The position numbers and the translations under genes are program-made. From the NCBI GenBank assembly GCA_019454185.1, contig CP075368.1, forward strand, positions 2,645,649 to 2,709,648: a DNA stretch of 64,000 nt, read 5' to 3'. This document shows positions 23,809-31,873 of the stretch, piece by piece. Source of the stretch: Phycisphaeraceae bacterium (GTDB lineage Bacteria; Planctomycetota; Phycisphaerae; Phycisphaerales; UBA1924). A model generated the notes under the pieces. It saw only the letters and a program-made list of their open reading frames with translations. It had not been told where the DNA came from and ran no database searches. Position 1 is the first letter of the stretch, and every line of letters starts with the position of its first letter.

Positions 23809-24525
23809 ATGCCGAGCGGAATGATGGATGATCTGTGTGGTCTGGCATGTGCGGCGGCTGTGGCGTCCGCGTTGCTGCTCGCAGGAGAGGCCGCAGCCAG
23901 CCCGATCGTCGTGCTGAATGATGGTGAGCATCGCGACACGATCGTGTCACGGGGCGGCTACGACATCCATTTGTTCGCGAACGAGGTCAGGCTCGATCCA
24001 TTTGATGGAGCGCGGTATCCCGAACCAAATACCTTGGTAATCCGCTTCGGATACTCCTTTGGACAGGTGTCCGGAGGCATTATCGGGAACCCTCTTCCCG
24101 ACTGGCCGCCGTTGCCGGTACAGACGCCATCGCTGCTCGCGCAAGGCGGGATGAAGATCGAGGGGCAGTTCGTTGATACTTCTTGGTCTTTCGCTGAGCC
24201 GCAGTACGACCCGACATCAGGCGGGACAAACAGCGCCGCGTTGTCGCACGGGTTCGGATCAGATTTCAACCTCAACGACTTCACGCAGCCCGGCGACATG
24301 GCCTACATCGGCTACGCCACATCCGACCTCTCCATCTTCGGCTATATGCAAATCGAGCGCGTGACCGAGGTGGACTGGAAGCTCATCGGCTACGCCTACG
24401 ACCCCAGCGGCGGGGGCATCCTGGTTCAGAACCTCGTCCCCGCGCCGGGTGGCGTGGCGGTTCTCGCGCTTGCCGCGGCTCCCCTCCTGACCCGCTCGCG
24501 CCGCCGCAGGGAGAACGCCCAATGA
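23809..24525 (+). CDS. PEP-CTERM-like exported protein, paralogue A
   Basis: A 238-residue secreted protein: signal peptide (about residues 9-29, LACAAAVASALLLAGEAAAS), a beta-rich body of about 170 residues and a C-terminal sorting-like tail VPAPGGVAVLALAAAPLLTR followed by SRRRR. This tripartite tail (Pro-rich motif, hydrophobic helix, Arg cluster) is the PEP-CTERM/exosortase pattern as found in Planctomycetota. Body motifs such as SPIVVLNDG, NPLPDWPPLP and FGYMQIERVTEVDWKLIGYA are shared with the next gene. Start supported by AGGAGG at 23794-23799. No exosortase gene is in the window. Function unknown. Confidence 0.85.
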   Translation: MPSGMMDDLCGLACAAAVASALLLAGEAAASPIVVLNDGEHRDTIVSRGGYDIHLFANEVRLDPFDGARYPEPNTLVIRFGYSFGQVSGGIIGNPLPDWPPLPVQTPSLLAQGGMKIEGQFVDTSWSFAEPQYDPTSGGTNSAALSHGFGSDFNLNDFTQPGDMAYIGYATSDLSIFGYMQIERVTEVDWKLIGYAYDPSGGGILVQNLVPAPGGVAVLALAAAPLLTRSRRRRENAQ

Positions 24526-25193
24526 TCCCGACCCGACCGACACTGGCGTTCGCCCTTCTCGCGGCGTGTGCTCCCGCGATCGCCGCCGCAAGCCCGATCG
24601 TCGTGCTGAATGATGGACCCGACAGGGACACCATCATCTCGCGCAATGGCTACTACATCCATCTGTTCGCAGACGAAGTGACGCTTGATCCATATGATCC
24701 ATTACAGTATCCTCAACCAAACACTATCACCATCGATTTTGGGTACAGTCTTCAGTTGTATGGAGCCATATCTGGCAATCCTCTTCCCGATTGGCCGCCA
24801 TTGCCTGTTCCAACGCCGGCGCTGCTCGCAGAGGGGGGTCTGAAGATCAAGGATCAGTTTATTGACGCATCATCGGCGTTCAATGAGCCACAGTACGACC
24901 CAACGACTGGGGGCACAAATATTGCGCAGATATCACACGGCGCGGGATCAAACTTTAATCTCACAGAATTCACTGTTCCCGGCCAGATGGCATACGTCGG
25001 ATATGCATCATCTGATTTCTCGATTATTGGCTATTTGCAGATTGAGCGCGTGACCGAAGTCGACTGGAAGCTTGTCGGCTACGCCTTTGATACCAGTGGC
25101 GAGGGCATCCTCGTCCAGAACCTCGTACCCGCGCCGGGGGTGATGGGTGTTGCCGGCATCATGATGGTCGTCGGAGCGCGGCGGCGGCGGTGA
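24522..25193 (+). CDS. PEP-CTERM-like exported protein, paralogue B (tandem duplicate)
   Basis: A 223-residue protein clearly homologous to its upstream neighbour along its full length: SPIVVLNDGPDRDTIISRNG, GNPLPDWPPLPVPTPALLAE, QYDPTTGGTNIAQISHG, GYLQIERVTEVDWKLVGYAF, LVQNLVPAPG. Signal peptide at residues 1-22; C-terminal tail VPAPGVMGVAGIMMVVGARR. The start overlaps the upstream stop (ATGA), so the pair is one translational unit. The middle of the gene is visibly less GC-rich and uses more A/T-ending codons than paralogue A, which implies either recombination or different selection after duplication. A third, more distant member lies at 63013-63696. Confidence 0.87.
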   Translation: MIPTRPTLAFALLAACAPAIAAASPIVVLNDGPDRDTIISRNGYYIHLFADEVTLDPYDPLQYPQPNTITIDFGYSLQLYGAISGNPLPDWPPLPVPTPALLAEGGLKIKDQFIDASSAFNEPQYDPTTGGTNIAQISHGAGSNFNLTEFTVPGQMAYVGYASSDFSIIGYLQIERVTEVDWKLVGYAFDTSGEGILVQNLVPAPGVMGVAGIMMVVGARRRR

Positions 25194-25251
25194 GGGCGTG
25201 CCGCGGGGGCGGGAGCAAGAGCACGGGAGTGCCGAGTGGCCCATGCGGCGA

Positions 25252-27270
25252 TCAGTGTGATGCCTCTGTCGCGCTCAGGACTTCCTCGACGGTGGTGAGG
25301 CCGCGGGCGACCTTTCGGAAGCCGTCGTCGCGGAGGGCGACCATGCCTCGTTCGATGCAGAGGCGCCGGAACTCGGAGACGTTGGGGTTTCTGGCGATGA
25401 CATCGCGGAGCTGGTCGTCGACGGCGAGGAGCTCATAGATGCCGACGCGTCCGGAGTAGCCGATGTTGCGGCACTTGTCGCAGCCCTTGGCGGCCCAGAT
25501 GGTGTCGGACTCCATGCCCTGCATGGTGAGGAACTCGGCCATTTCTTCGGTGGGGGCTTCCTGGGCCTTGCAGTTGGTGCAGAGGCGACGGAGGAGTCGC
25601 TGGGCGAGGACGCCGTTGGTGGCAGCGCCGACGAGGAAGGGCTCGACGCCGATGTTGACGAGGCGGGTGATGGAGGAGGGGGCGTCGTTGGTGTGGAGGG
25701 TTGAAAGGACGAGGTGGCCGGTGAGGGAGGCCTGGATGGCGGTGCTGGCGGTCTCGAGGTCTCGGATTTCGCCGACCATGATGACATCGGGGTCCTGACG
25801 CAGGAGGGCCTTGAGCGCCTTGGCGAAGCTCATGCCGATCTTCTCGTGCGTCTGGGTCTGGGTGATGCCGTCGAGGTGGTACTCGACGGGGTCCTCGACG
25901 GTGGAGATGTTCATCTTGTTCTTGTCGAGCTGGCGGAGGGAGGAGTAGAGGGTGGTGGTCTTACCCGAGCCGGTGGGGCCGGTGACGAGGATGATGCCGT
26001 GGGGGGCGTCGATGAGCTTGCGCCAGATTTCGAGCGTTGCAGACTCGAAGCCGAGATCCTCGAGCTGCACGTTGATGGAGCGGGTGTCGAGGATACGCAT
26101 GACGGTTTTCTCGCCATACGTGTTGGGGAGCGTTGACATACGCAGGTCGAGCTTGCGTCCGGAGACGGTGCAGCGGATGCGCCCGTCCTGCGGCACGCGG
26201 CGCTCGGCGATGTCGAGCCCGGCCATGATCTTGAGGCGGCTGGTGATGGCGGGGCCCATGGCCGCGGGAGGGTTCATCATCTCGAAGAGGACACCGTCGA
26301 TGCGGAAGCGGACCTTGACCTTTTTCTCAGAGGGCTCGATGTGGATGTCGGACGCGCCCTCCTTGAGGGCGGTCTGGATGATGTAGTTGACGTAGCGGAT
26401 GACGGGGCCTTCGCCGGCCTGCTGCTCGAGATCGACCTCGGAGGTCGCGGCTTTCTCGATGGCGACATCCGACTCGGCGACGTCGGTCATGATCTGGTCG
26501 AGATCGACCTGCTCTTCGGCTGCGGCTCCGGCTCCGATGATCTCCATCGCGCCGCGGATGTCGTAGGCGGTGATGACGACCATCTTGACGCCTGGGACGC
26601 CGAGGCGTGCCTTGATGTCGTCGATCAGGAAGACATCGTCGGCGTTGACCGCGCCGACCACGGCCCGCGCCCCTTCCATCCTGAGCGGGAGCACCATGTG
26701 CTGCTTGCAGAACTCCGGGGTCAGCCGCTGGAGGAGTTTGCCGTCGAACCCGCCGTCGAGCCCCTTCTCGACATCGACGCGCTCGAAGGGGAGACCCTTC
26801 ATCTCCGCGACGGCCTGTTGGATGGGGGCCTCCATCACGCCCTGTTCGAGGAGGACCTCGATGAGCGAGCGGCCCGGAGACTGGCGGATGACGTTCTGCG
26901 CGGTCATCAACTGCTCGGGCGTGATGACACCCTTGGCGGCGAGCAACTGGCCGAGGTCGGATGTGCCGGTCGGCACGATCGCGCCGGGCGAGGGCGTGTA
27001 GACCTCTGAGAGCGCGGGGCCGACGGTTGGCTTCGGGGCCAGTTCGGGGCGTGAGCGCACCGCCGGGTCGATCGACATCGTCTCGTCGGCTTCGTCGGCG
27101 GTCTGGAAGACCTTCTGGTTGGCGGGCATCGCGGGCAGGGGGCTGAACGCCGCCTCTTCGCGGTCGATGCGGTGCTGCTTGCGGGGATCGCGCGGGAGCG
27201 CGCGGCGTCCCTCTTCCCCCTTCTGGACGCCGAGCTCGCTCAGGATGTCGTCGATGTTGTACTTGGCCAT
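25252..27270 (-). CDS. pilB: PilB/GspE-family pilus or secretion assembly ATPase
   Basis: A 672-residue motor ATPase of type IV pili or type II secretion. Order: a short N-terminal peptide ending in a linker (about residues 1-105), an MshE-N/GspE-N-like domain (about 106-230, LLAAKGVITPEQLMTAQNVI), then the RecA-like core with Walker A GPTGSGKTTTLYSS, Asp box, Walker B-type DPDVIMVGEIRDLETA, and His box. A four-cysteine zinc site (LCTNCKA ... CDKCRNIGYSGR) marks the GspE/PilB branch and separates it from PilT. Last gene of the pilM-N-O-P run, 39 bp after the PilP-like gene. Confidence 0.93.
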   Translation of the reverse strand: MAKYNIDDILSELGVQKGEEGRRALPRDPRKQHRIDREEAAFSPLPAMPANQKVFQTADEADETMSIDPAVRSRPELAPKPTVGPALSEVYTPSPGAIVPTGTSDLGQLLAAKGVITPEQLMTAQNVIRQSPGRSLIEVLLEQGVMEAPIQQAVAEMKGLPFERVDVEKGLDGGFDGKLLQRLTPEFCKQHMVLPLRMEGARAVVGAVNADDVFLIDDIKARLGVPGVKMVVITAYDIRGAMEIIGAGAAAEEQVDLDQIMTDVAESDVAIEKAATSEVDLEQQAGEGPVIRYVNYIIQTALKEGASDIHIEPSEKKVKVRFRIDGVLFEMMNPPAAMGPAITSRLKIMAGLDIAERRVPQDGRIRCTVSGRKLDLRMSTLPNTYGEKTVMRILDTRSINVQLEDLGFESATLEIWRKLIDAPHGIILVTGPTGSGKTTTLYSSLRQLDKNKMNISTVEDPVEYHLDGITQTQTHEKIGMSFAKALKALLRQDPDVIMVGEIRDLETASTAIQASLTGHLVLSTLHTNDAPSSITRLVNIGVEPFLVGAATNGVLAQRLLRRLCTNCKAQEAPTEEMAEFLTMQGMESDTIWAAKGCDKCRNIGYSGRVGIYELLAVDDQLRDVIARNPNVSEFRRLCIERGMVALRDDGFRKVARGLTTVEEVLSATEASH

Positions 27271-27309
27271 CGCTCGCCCGTCTCCGAATGTCGGACCCCG
27301 TCGCGCCGA

Positions 27310-28029
27310 TCACCGACGGCGCGACGCTGCTGTGGACTTCGCTCTTGCGCGGGCGGACTGCTCGCGCTGGTCTTCAAGACTGAGCGTGAACTGCTTGCCC
27401 TCGGCTTCCAGCGTCACGGATCGACCCTCGATCGAGACCACCGTGAAGCGATTGGCGACCACGTCGCCGACCGTGACGGTCTCGTCGTTCAGGCGCGCCA
27501 GGGGGACGCGTCCGCCCATGATGCTGTAGAGCCGCAGCTTGGCGAACTCCCCCGAGAGGGCGTTGTTGGCGGCTTCCATCGCCTTGCGGGCGGCCTCTGC
27601 CTCGCGAGCCAGCGCGTCGGCCTCGGCACGCTCGCGCCAGCCCTCATCGCTGAGGTTCTCCGTGGGAGCGATGGAGCGGGAGAGGCGGAAGGGGTTGCGG
27701 CCGAGTTCCTCGCCCTTGATCTGGACGGGCTTCGCGGCGGACTCGAGTTCCTTGAGCACGCGGGCGGTGCGGGCCGCGCCGTCGGCGCCCTCTTCGACGC
27801 GCTCGTACTCGATCTTCAGGTTGGCCAATGAGAGCTGCGGCCCCATGCCCATGTGGCGCATGCCGAAGAGGAATGCCGCGGCTCCTGCGAGCACGACGCC
27901 GAGGACAACGGCCTGGCTCGACACGCGCTTTGCGGGTGGTGCGCCCGGTGCCTGCTGGTCTGCGGCCTGTGCGCCGGTTGCCAGCGAGAGGAGGCCGCCG
28001 CCCGATTCGCCCGTTCCTTTGCTGCTCAT
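27310..28029 (-). CDS. PilP/GspC-like bitopic pilus assembly protein
   Basis: A 239-residue protein with one N-terminal transmembrane segment (about residues 38-55, AVVLGVVLAGAAAFLFGM), a charged helical stretch (EGWRERAEADALAREAEAARK) and a C-terminal small beta domain: LRLYSIMGGRVPLARLNDET, VGDVVANRFTVVSIEGRSVT. That last part reads like the HR/PilP domain (KLVGxxxGRxPVAxI ... G..V.G..V..I....V.L). The position after pilO also fits PilP. The family link is by pattern and order, not by a strong motif. Start ATG shares one base with the pilO stop (TGATG). Confidence 0.7.
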   Translation of the reverse strand: MSSKGTGESGGGLLSLATGAQAADQQAPGAPPAKRVSSQAVVLGVVLAGAAAFLFGMRHMGMGPQLSLANLKIEYERVEEGADGAARTARVLKELESAAKPVQIKGEELGRNPFRLSRSIAPTENLSDEGWRERAEADALAREAEAARKAMEAANNALSGEFAKLRLYSIMGGRVPLARLNDETVTVGDVVANRFTVVSIEGRSVTLEAEGKQFTLSLEDQREQSARARAKSTAASRRR

Positions 28030-28562
28030 CAGTTGGCCCTCGCGTCGGTGAAGTAGATGCTGAGCGTGAACTGCGCCTTGATGTTGCCGTCGGGGTCCTG
28101 CACGCGTTCGAGGTTCATGTCGGGGAGGCGGGTGATGCGGGGGAGGCGTTCGAGACTGAGGAGGAACTCGTAGAACCCGCGGAAGTCGCCGGCGGTGGTG
28201 ACCTTGATGGGCTGCTCCATGTACATGGCGGCGGCGACGGGCTTGCCGCTCTCCATCGAGGGGGCGGTGAGCCCCGACTGGACGGCGAGCTCTGAGATGT
28301 GTCGCACGATGGAATCGACCTCTTTGCCGTCCGGGAGTCTGGCCTCGGTCTGCTTGATGAGCTCGCCGATCTCTTCGTTGGCGCGGATGAGGTCGGCGTT
28401 GCGTGCGGTCTCGGAGCGGAGCTTGTCGAGGATCTCCTGCTTGTGGCGGATCTCGGAGCGCGTCTTGGCGATGCGCTTGTTCTGAGGCCCGAAGACCAGG
28501 AAGTACGATGCAAGCGGGACCGCCACCAGCACCAATGCCATCATCATGTCACGAACTCGCAT
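28029..28562 (-). CDS. pilO: PilO-like pilus inner-membrane protein
   Basis: 177 residues: an N-terminal transmembrane helix (about 6-23, MMMALVLVAVPLASYFLVF), a coiled coil (about 27-75, RIAKTRSEIRHKQEILDKLR) and a ferredoxin-like alpha/beta domain with VDSIVRHISELAVQSGL and GDFRGFYEFLLSLERLPRIT, which is the classic PilO signature region. PilO pairs with PilN to form the inner-membrane alignment complex that links PilM to the secretin. It starts 3 bp after the PilN stop codon and overlaps the next gene by one base. Confidence 0.88.
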   Translation of the reverse strand: MRVRDMMMALVLVAVPLASYFLVFGPQNKRIAKTRSEIRHKQEILDKLRSETARNADLIRANEEIGELIKQTEARLPDGKEVDSIVRHISELAVQSGLTAPSMESGKPVAAAMYMEQPIKVTTAGDFRGFYEFLLSLERLPRITRLPDMNLERVQDPDGNIKAQFTLSIYFTDARAN

Positions 28563-28565
28563 CGG

Positions 28566-29444
28566 TCACTCCTCCTTCCCGGCCTGCGCGACGGCGGCGT
28601 CGGCCGGATTGGTCACTGGTGTCATGGTGCTCTGGTCGGCGTTCTGGGGCTGAGCCGTGGCGGGCGCGCCGGGCGTCGGCGTAGGCTGCGGGGCGGACGC
28701 GATGCGGGCCCCCGAGCGGATCTTGGCGTCGATCTGGAACTTTCTGAGCGTGAGGTCGCTCATCACGGATTCCTTGATGTACGCCAGTTCGACGGATTCG
28801 AGGATGTCGCACTGCTTGAGGGCCTGCAGGTAGTCCGCGATCTCCTGGTTTGCGCCGGCGACACCGGTGAGGATCAGTGTCGATTCGAGGCGCGGCGCCT
28901 GGGGCCTCGGTGCCGGGGGCGGCGTGTTCTTGGCGGTCTTGGACTTGCTGGATGTCTTCGCCGGGGCCTTCGAGCCCGCCTTGGAGGAGCCGCTGACCGA
29001 GCGAACCTCGGCGGCCTTCGACTCGAGCGCGGGGGCCTGGACGATCCGCTTGCTGCGAAGATCGGCGGTGAGCAGCGTGATGCCCTCGGGCATGCGCTGG
29101 ACGACCTCTGCTGCGAGGAGCGATCGGGGCGTCTTCTCGATGAGCGCGGTGGTGATCTCGGCGCGCTCGATCATGGATTCTCTCTGGGTCTCAAGGGCCT
29201 TGAGCTGCTCGATCTTCTTTGTCTCCTGCTCGTAGGCGGTGTTGATGGCTTTGTGCTCGGCCTTCACCGATTCCCACTGGCGATTGGTGACGAGGAACGC
29301 CGAGACGACGCCCGCCATCACAACGGCGAAGAGGAAGAGGCAGAGGATGTTGGCTCTGCCGTCGGCCTTCCGGCTGATGTAGTCCTCGGGGAGGAAGCTC
29401 CCACCCGCGACCGGTTGCTTTGCTTGTGCGAACGGATTGATCAT
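28566..29444 (-). CDS. pilN: PilN-like pilus inner-membrane protein
   Basis: A 292-residue bitopic protein. N-terminal motif INPFAQAKQP and ISRKADGRANILCLF (the short cytoplasmic segment that in PilN binds PilM), a transmembrane helix (about residues 34-53, LCLFLFAVVMAGVVSAFLV), a coiled coil (about 58-95) and a periplasmic domain with LLAAEVVQRMPEGITLLTAD and GANQEIADYLQALKQCDIL, standard PilN/GspL-C features. A Lys/Pro/Ala-rich insertion (about 150-185) lengthens it relative to the usual ~200 residues, and a Pro/Thr/Ala tail follows. Second gene of the operon, 49 bp after pilM. Confidence 0.85.
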   Translation of the reverse strand: MINPFAQAKQPVAGGSFLPEDYISRKADGRANILCLFLFAVVMAGVVSAFLVTNRQWESVKAEHKAINTAYEQETKKIEQLKALETQRESMIERAEITTALIEKTPRSLLAAEVVQRMPEGITLLTADLRSKRIVQAPALESKAAEVRSVSGSSKAGSKAPAKTSSKSKTAKNTPPPAPRPQAPRLESTLILTGVAGANQEIADYLQALKQCDILESVELAYIKESVMSDLTLRKFQIDAKIRSGARIASAPQPTPTPGAPATAQPQNADQSTMTPVTNPADAAVAQAGKEE

Positions 29445-29493
29445 CGCTTCCTCCGCCGGGTGCGTCCCGGCCCGTGGGATCCATGTCGTTCGA

Positions 29494-30726
29494 TCAGAGG
29501 TCGGTGGGGCTCAGGCAGAGGCCAAGTGGGACGGTCCATCCGGGCTGGGCCTCGCGCAGGTTGACGCCGGTGGCGGGTTCCTTGCCGGTCTGGGCGACCC
29601 TTGCGAGCGGGTCTGCGATCTGAGCGGGGAGTCGGAGCGCCCTGGCCAGGTGCTGGCAGAGCCCGGCGTGACGCGCCTCGCCCCCGACGAAGACGATGCC
29701 GCTGACGCGCCGGCTCGGGAAGAGTGACTCGTGGTATCGGAGGCACATGGTGACCTCATCTGTGAGGATCTCGATGGCCTCGTTGAGCGCGGGGTCGTCC
29801 GGGCCGCAGGGCGCGAGTGTGGCGCACGCGACTTCGTTTGTGAGCCCGACGGGTTCGTCCGCGCTGCGATCCGCGACGGAGGCGCTCGCCCGTGCGCGAG
29901 CCCCGACGCCTGCCTCGGCGATCGTGCCGCGATCGGGCATGGCGCCGGCGCAGGCGTAGCGCGCCTTGTGGGCCTCTGGGAGCGTCAGGTTGCGTGAGGA
30001 GACGATCGCTTCGTCGAGCGCGATCCCGCCCATGTTGATGACGCGGGCGAAGACCATCTTGTCGTCGTGGGCGATCATGACGCGTGTCGAGCCCGCGCCG
30101 ATGTCGAGGTAGAGGGTGGTGCGCTCGACCCCGCCGACGGGCGCACGGGCCAGATCGCCGAACGCGAGGATGGTTGCGGCGAACTCGCTGTGCATGCCCA
30201 CGGGTTCGAGCCGCGCACTCTTGATCGCGTCCATGAGGCGGGAGAGCCCGTCGCGAGCGGCGGCGATGCAGATGATTTCCGCCTGCTTGCCGCCGGTTGC
30301 CCCGACGCGTTCAACCTCGCCGACATCGACGGTGCGGAGCACGAGCGAAGCGGGGTGCATGTTGACCTGCTGGGCGAGCGTGGATGACACTTGGAGATTG
30401 ACGGAGACCGGATCGCTCTTGGCGACACGGACGTGCTTGCAGACGGCCATGCCGGAGGGGATGGCGCAGACGGCTCGCTTGCCCCGGAAGCCGCCGGAGC
30501 GGACGAGGCGTCCGAGGGCGTCGGCCTGGAAGCTCAGACGAGCACCGGTGTCGGTGAGGAGTTCCTCGGGCGTCTCGACACTGGCAGCGGCGACGAGCGT
30601 GGGCGGATCGCCCTTGGCGATCTGGAGCACCTTGAGGGCTCCTACCCCGAAGTCCACGGCGATGGGGAGACCGCTTTGCTTGACGGCTCCCAATGATCCA
30701 AGTCGTTTTATGGACCCAAACGGCAT
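29494..30726 (-). CDS. pilM: PilM-like actin-fold pilus assembly protein
   Basis: A 410-residue cytoplasmic protein of the PilM/FtsA actin-like fold. LPIAVDFGVGALKVLQIAKG (about residues 20-39) is phosphate-1, TTLYLDIGAGSTRVMIAHDD (about 198-217) is phosphate-2, and GIVFVGGEARHAGLCQHLAR (about 357-376) is the adenosine motif. PilM binds the PilN N-terminus and positions the motor. The start at 30726 is preceded by GGAG at proper spacing; an upstream ATG at 30777 adds Cys-rich sequence of doubtful reality. First gene of the pilM-N-O-P-B run; no pilQ secretin or pilC is visible next to it. Confidence 0.88.
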   Translation of the reverse strand: MPFGSIKRLGSLGAVKQSGLPIAVDFGVGALKVLQIAKGDPPTLVAAASVETPEELLTDTGARLSFQADALGRLVRSGGFRGKRAVCAIPSGMAVCKHVRVAKSDPVSVNLQVSSTLAQQVNMHPASLVLRTVDVGEVERVGATGGKQAEIICIAAARDGLSRLMDAIKSARLEPVGMHSEFAATILAFGDLARAPVGGVERTTLYLDIGAGSTRVMIAHDDKMVFARVINMGGIALDEAIVSSRNLTLPEAHKARYACAGAMPDRGTIAEAGVGARARASASVADRSADEPVGLTNEVACATLAPCGPDDPALNEAIEILTDEVTMCLRYHESLFPSRRVSGIVFVGGEARHAGLCQHLARALRLPAQIADPLARVAQTGKEPATGVNLREAQPGWTVPLGLCLSPTDL

Positions 30727-30921
30727 CCGCATCTCTCCACTGCGCACTCCGGCGCACGCCGCGCAGAACAAGACCATGCACGACGATGTGGGATCGGCCC
30801 TCGAGGCCGCAACGTTGAGCCGGTCAACCCGGCTTCACACGTGATGGGACGTTGAGCGCGGCGCATCCGTTCCACGCCTCCCACCTCACGGCGGGGCCGG
30901 GGCAGTGTGCTGTCTCGGTTA

Positions 30922-31683
30922 TCAGGAGGATCGGAGCGCGTTCGAGACGGCGTCGATGGCCGGCCCGATCATCGCGCTGAGTCGATCGAGCGCGGCCTTC
31001 AGATCCCATGTCTGTTGCTGGCGGTTGCCTGTGGTGTTGCTGATGATCCTGAGTCCGCTCCACGGAAGACCGAGGCGGGTGCAGACGAGGGCGATCGCGG
31101 CGGTTTCCATGTCCTCAGCCCGGGGTGAGCCCGCGATCTGCGCACGGACCCGCGCGGCCCGTGCGTCTGTGCCGGAACAGGTCGAGACTGTTGCGAGGTG
31201 GGCGGTTCGGTTGGTGATGCGTGAGAGTGCGCTGAAGAATCGGGGGTCGGCGGGGAGGGCGTCGGACACTCCGGGGAGGGGAGGGAAGCCCATCTCCCTC
31301 AGGGTGAGGAAACCGCTCTCGGTTTCGATTCCCTCATCGGCGAGTGTTGCGCTCTCAACGGCGATGGATGTGCAGAGCGGGAGCGTCTCTGGTTCCAGAG
31401 TGCCGGCGATACCGATAGAGAGGAGTGCGGCGTAGCGAGAGCGATCGATGGCGCGGGCGACGGCCCCTGCGGCGTTGGACTTTCCGACGCCGGTCAGTAG
31501 CAGATCCGCGAGGTTTGTGATCGGGTGGGCGTGCCAGGGTTCACCCCAGTTTTCGGTCCCTAGCCCCCGTGCCGCGGCCTTGGCCTCGATCTCGGAAGCG
31601 ACGACCACCAGAATCCGGCTCTTGGGAGGATGATCGACCACAATCTGGCTCCGTGGGGCCGAAAGAGATCGCGACCCCGCCAT
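30922..31683 (-). CDS. mqnB: Futalosine hydrolase-like nucleosidase (MTA/SAH nucleosidase family)
   Basis: A 253-residue phosphorylase-fold nucleosidase. ILVVVASEIEAKAAARGLG (about residues 23-41) is the usual N-terminus, LLTGVGKSNAAGAVARAID the substrate loop, and ALLSIGIAGTL the core strand; SRAEDMETAAIALVC-type sequence carries the catalytic Glu of the Met-Glu pair. The C-terminal IISNTTGNRQQQTWDL closely matches futalosine hydrolases, which act in the alternative menaquinone pathway, but an MTA/SAH nucleosidase role cannot be excluded because no other mqn gene is in the window. The start at ATG 31683 was chosen over an upstream one at 31992. Confidence 0.7.
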   Translation of the reverse strand: MAGSRSLSAPRSQIVVDHPPKSRILVVVASEIEAKAAARGLGTENWGEPWHAHPITNLADLLLTGVGKSNAAGAVARAIDRSRYAALLSIGIAGTLEPETLPLCTSIAVESATLADEGIETESGFLTLREMGFPPLPGVSDALPADPRFFSALSRITNRTAHLATVSTCSGTDARAARVRAQIAGSPRAEDMETAAIALVCTRLGLPWSGLRIISNTTGNRQQQTWDLKAALDRLSAMIGPAIDAVSNALRSS

Positions 31684-31873
31684 AATCAAAGGACTCGTGC
31701 GTTCATCCTCTTGTATGGACAGCGGGTTACGTTCTCGCGAACCGGCACGCCTCAGGCCGGTATATGTCAGGACGCGAACAGCCATCCCCGAGGTCAGCCC
31801 CCGAGAAGGGGTGATCGTAGAGCACCGTCTCGGCACGAATCTTCTGCCGCCGAGCGTTCGAAGGATCTGCACG

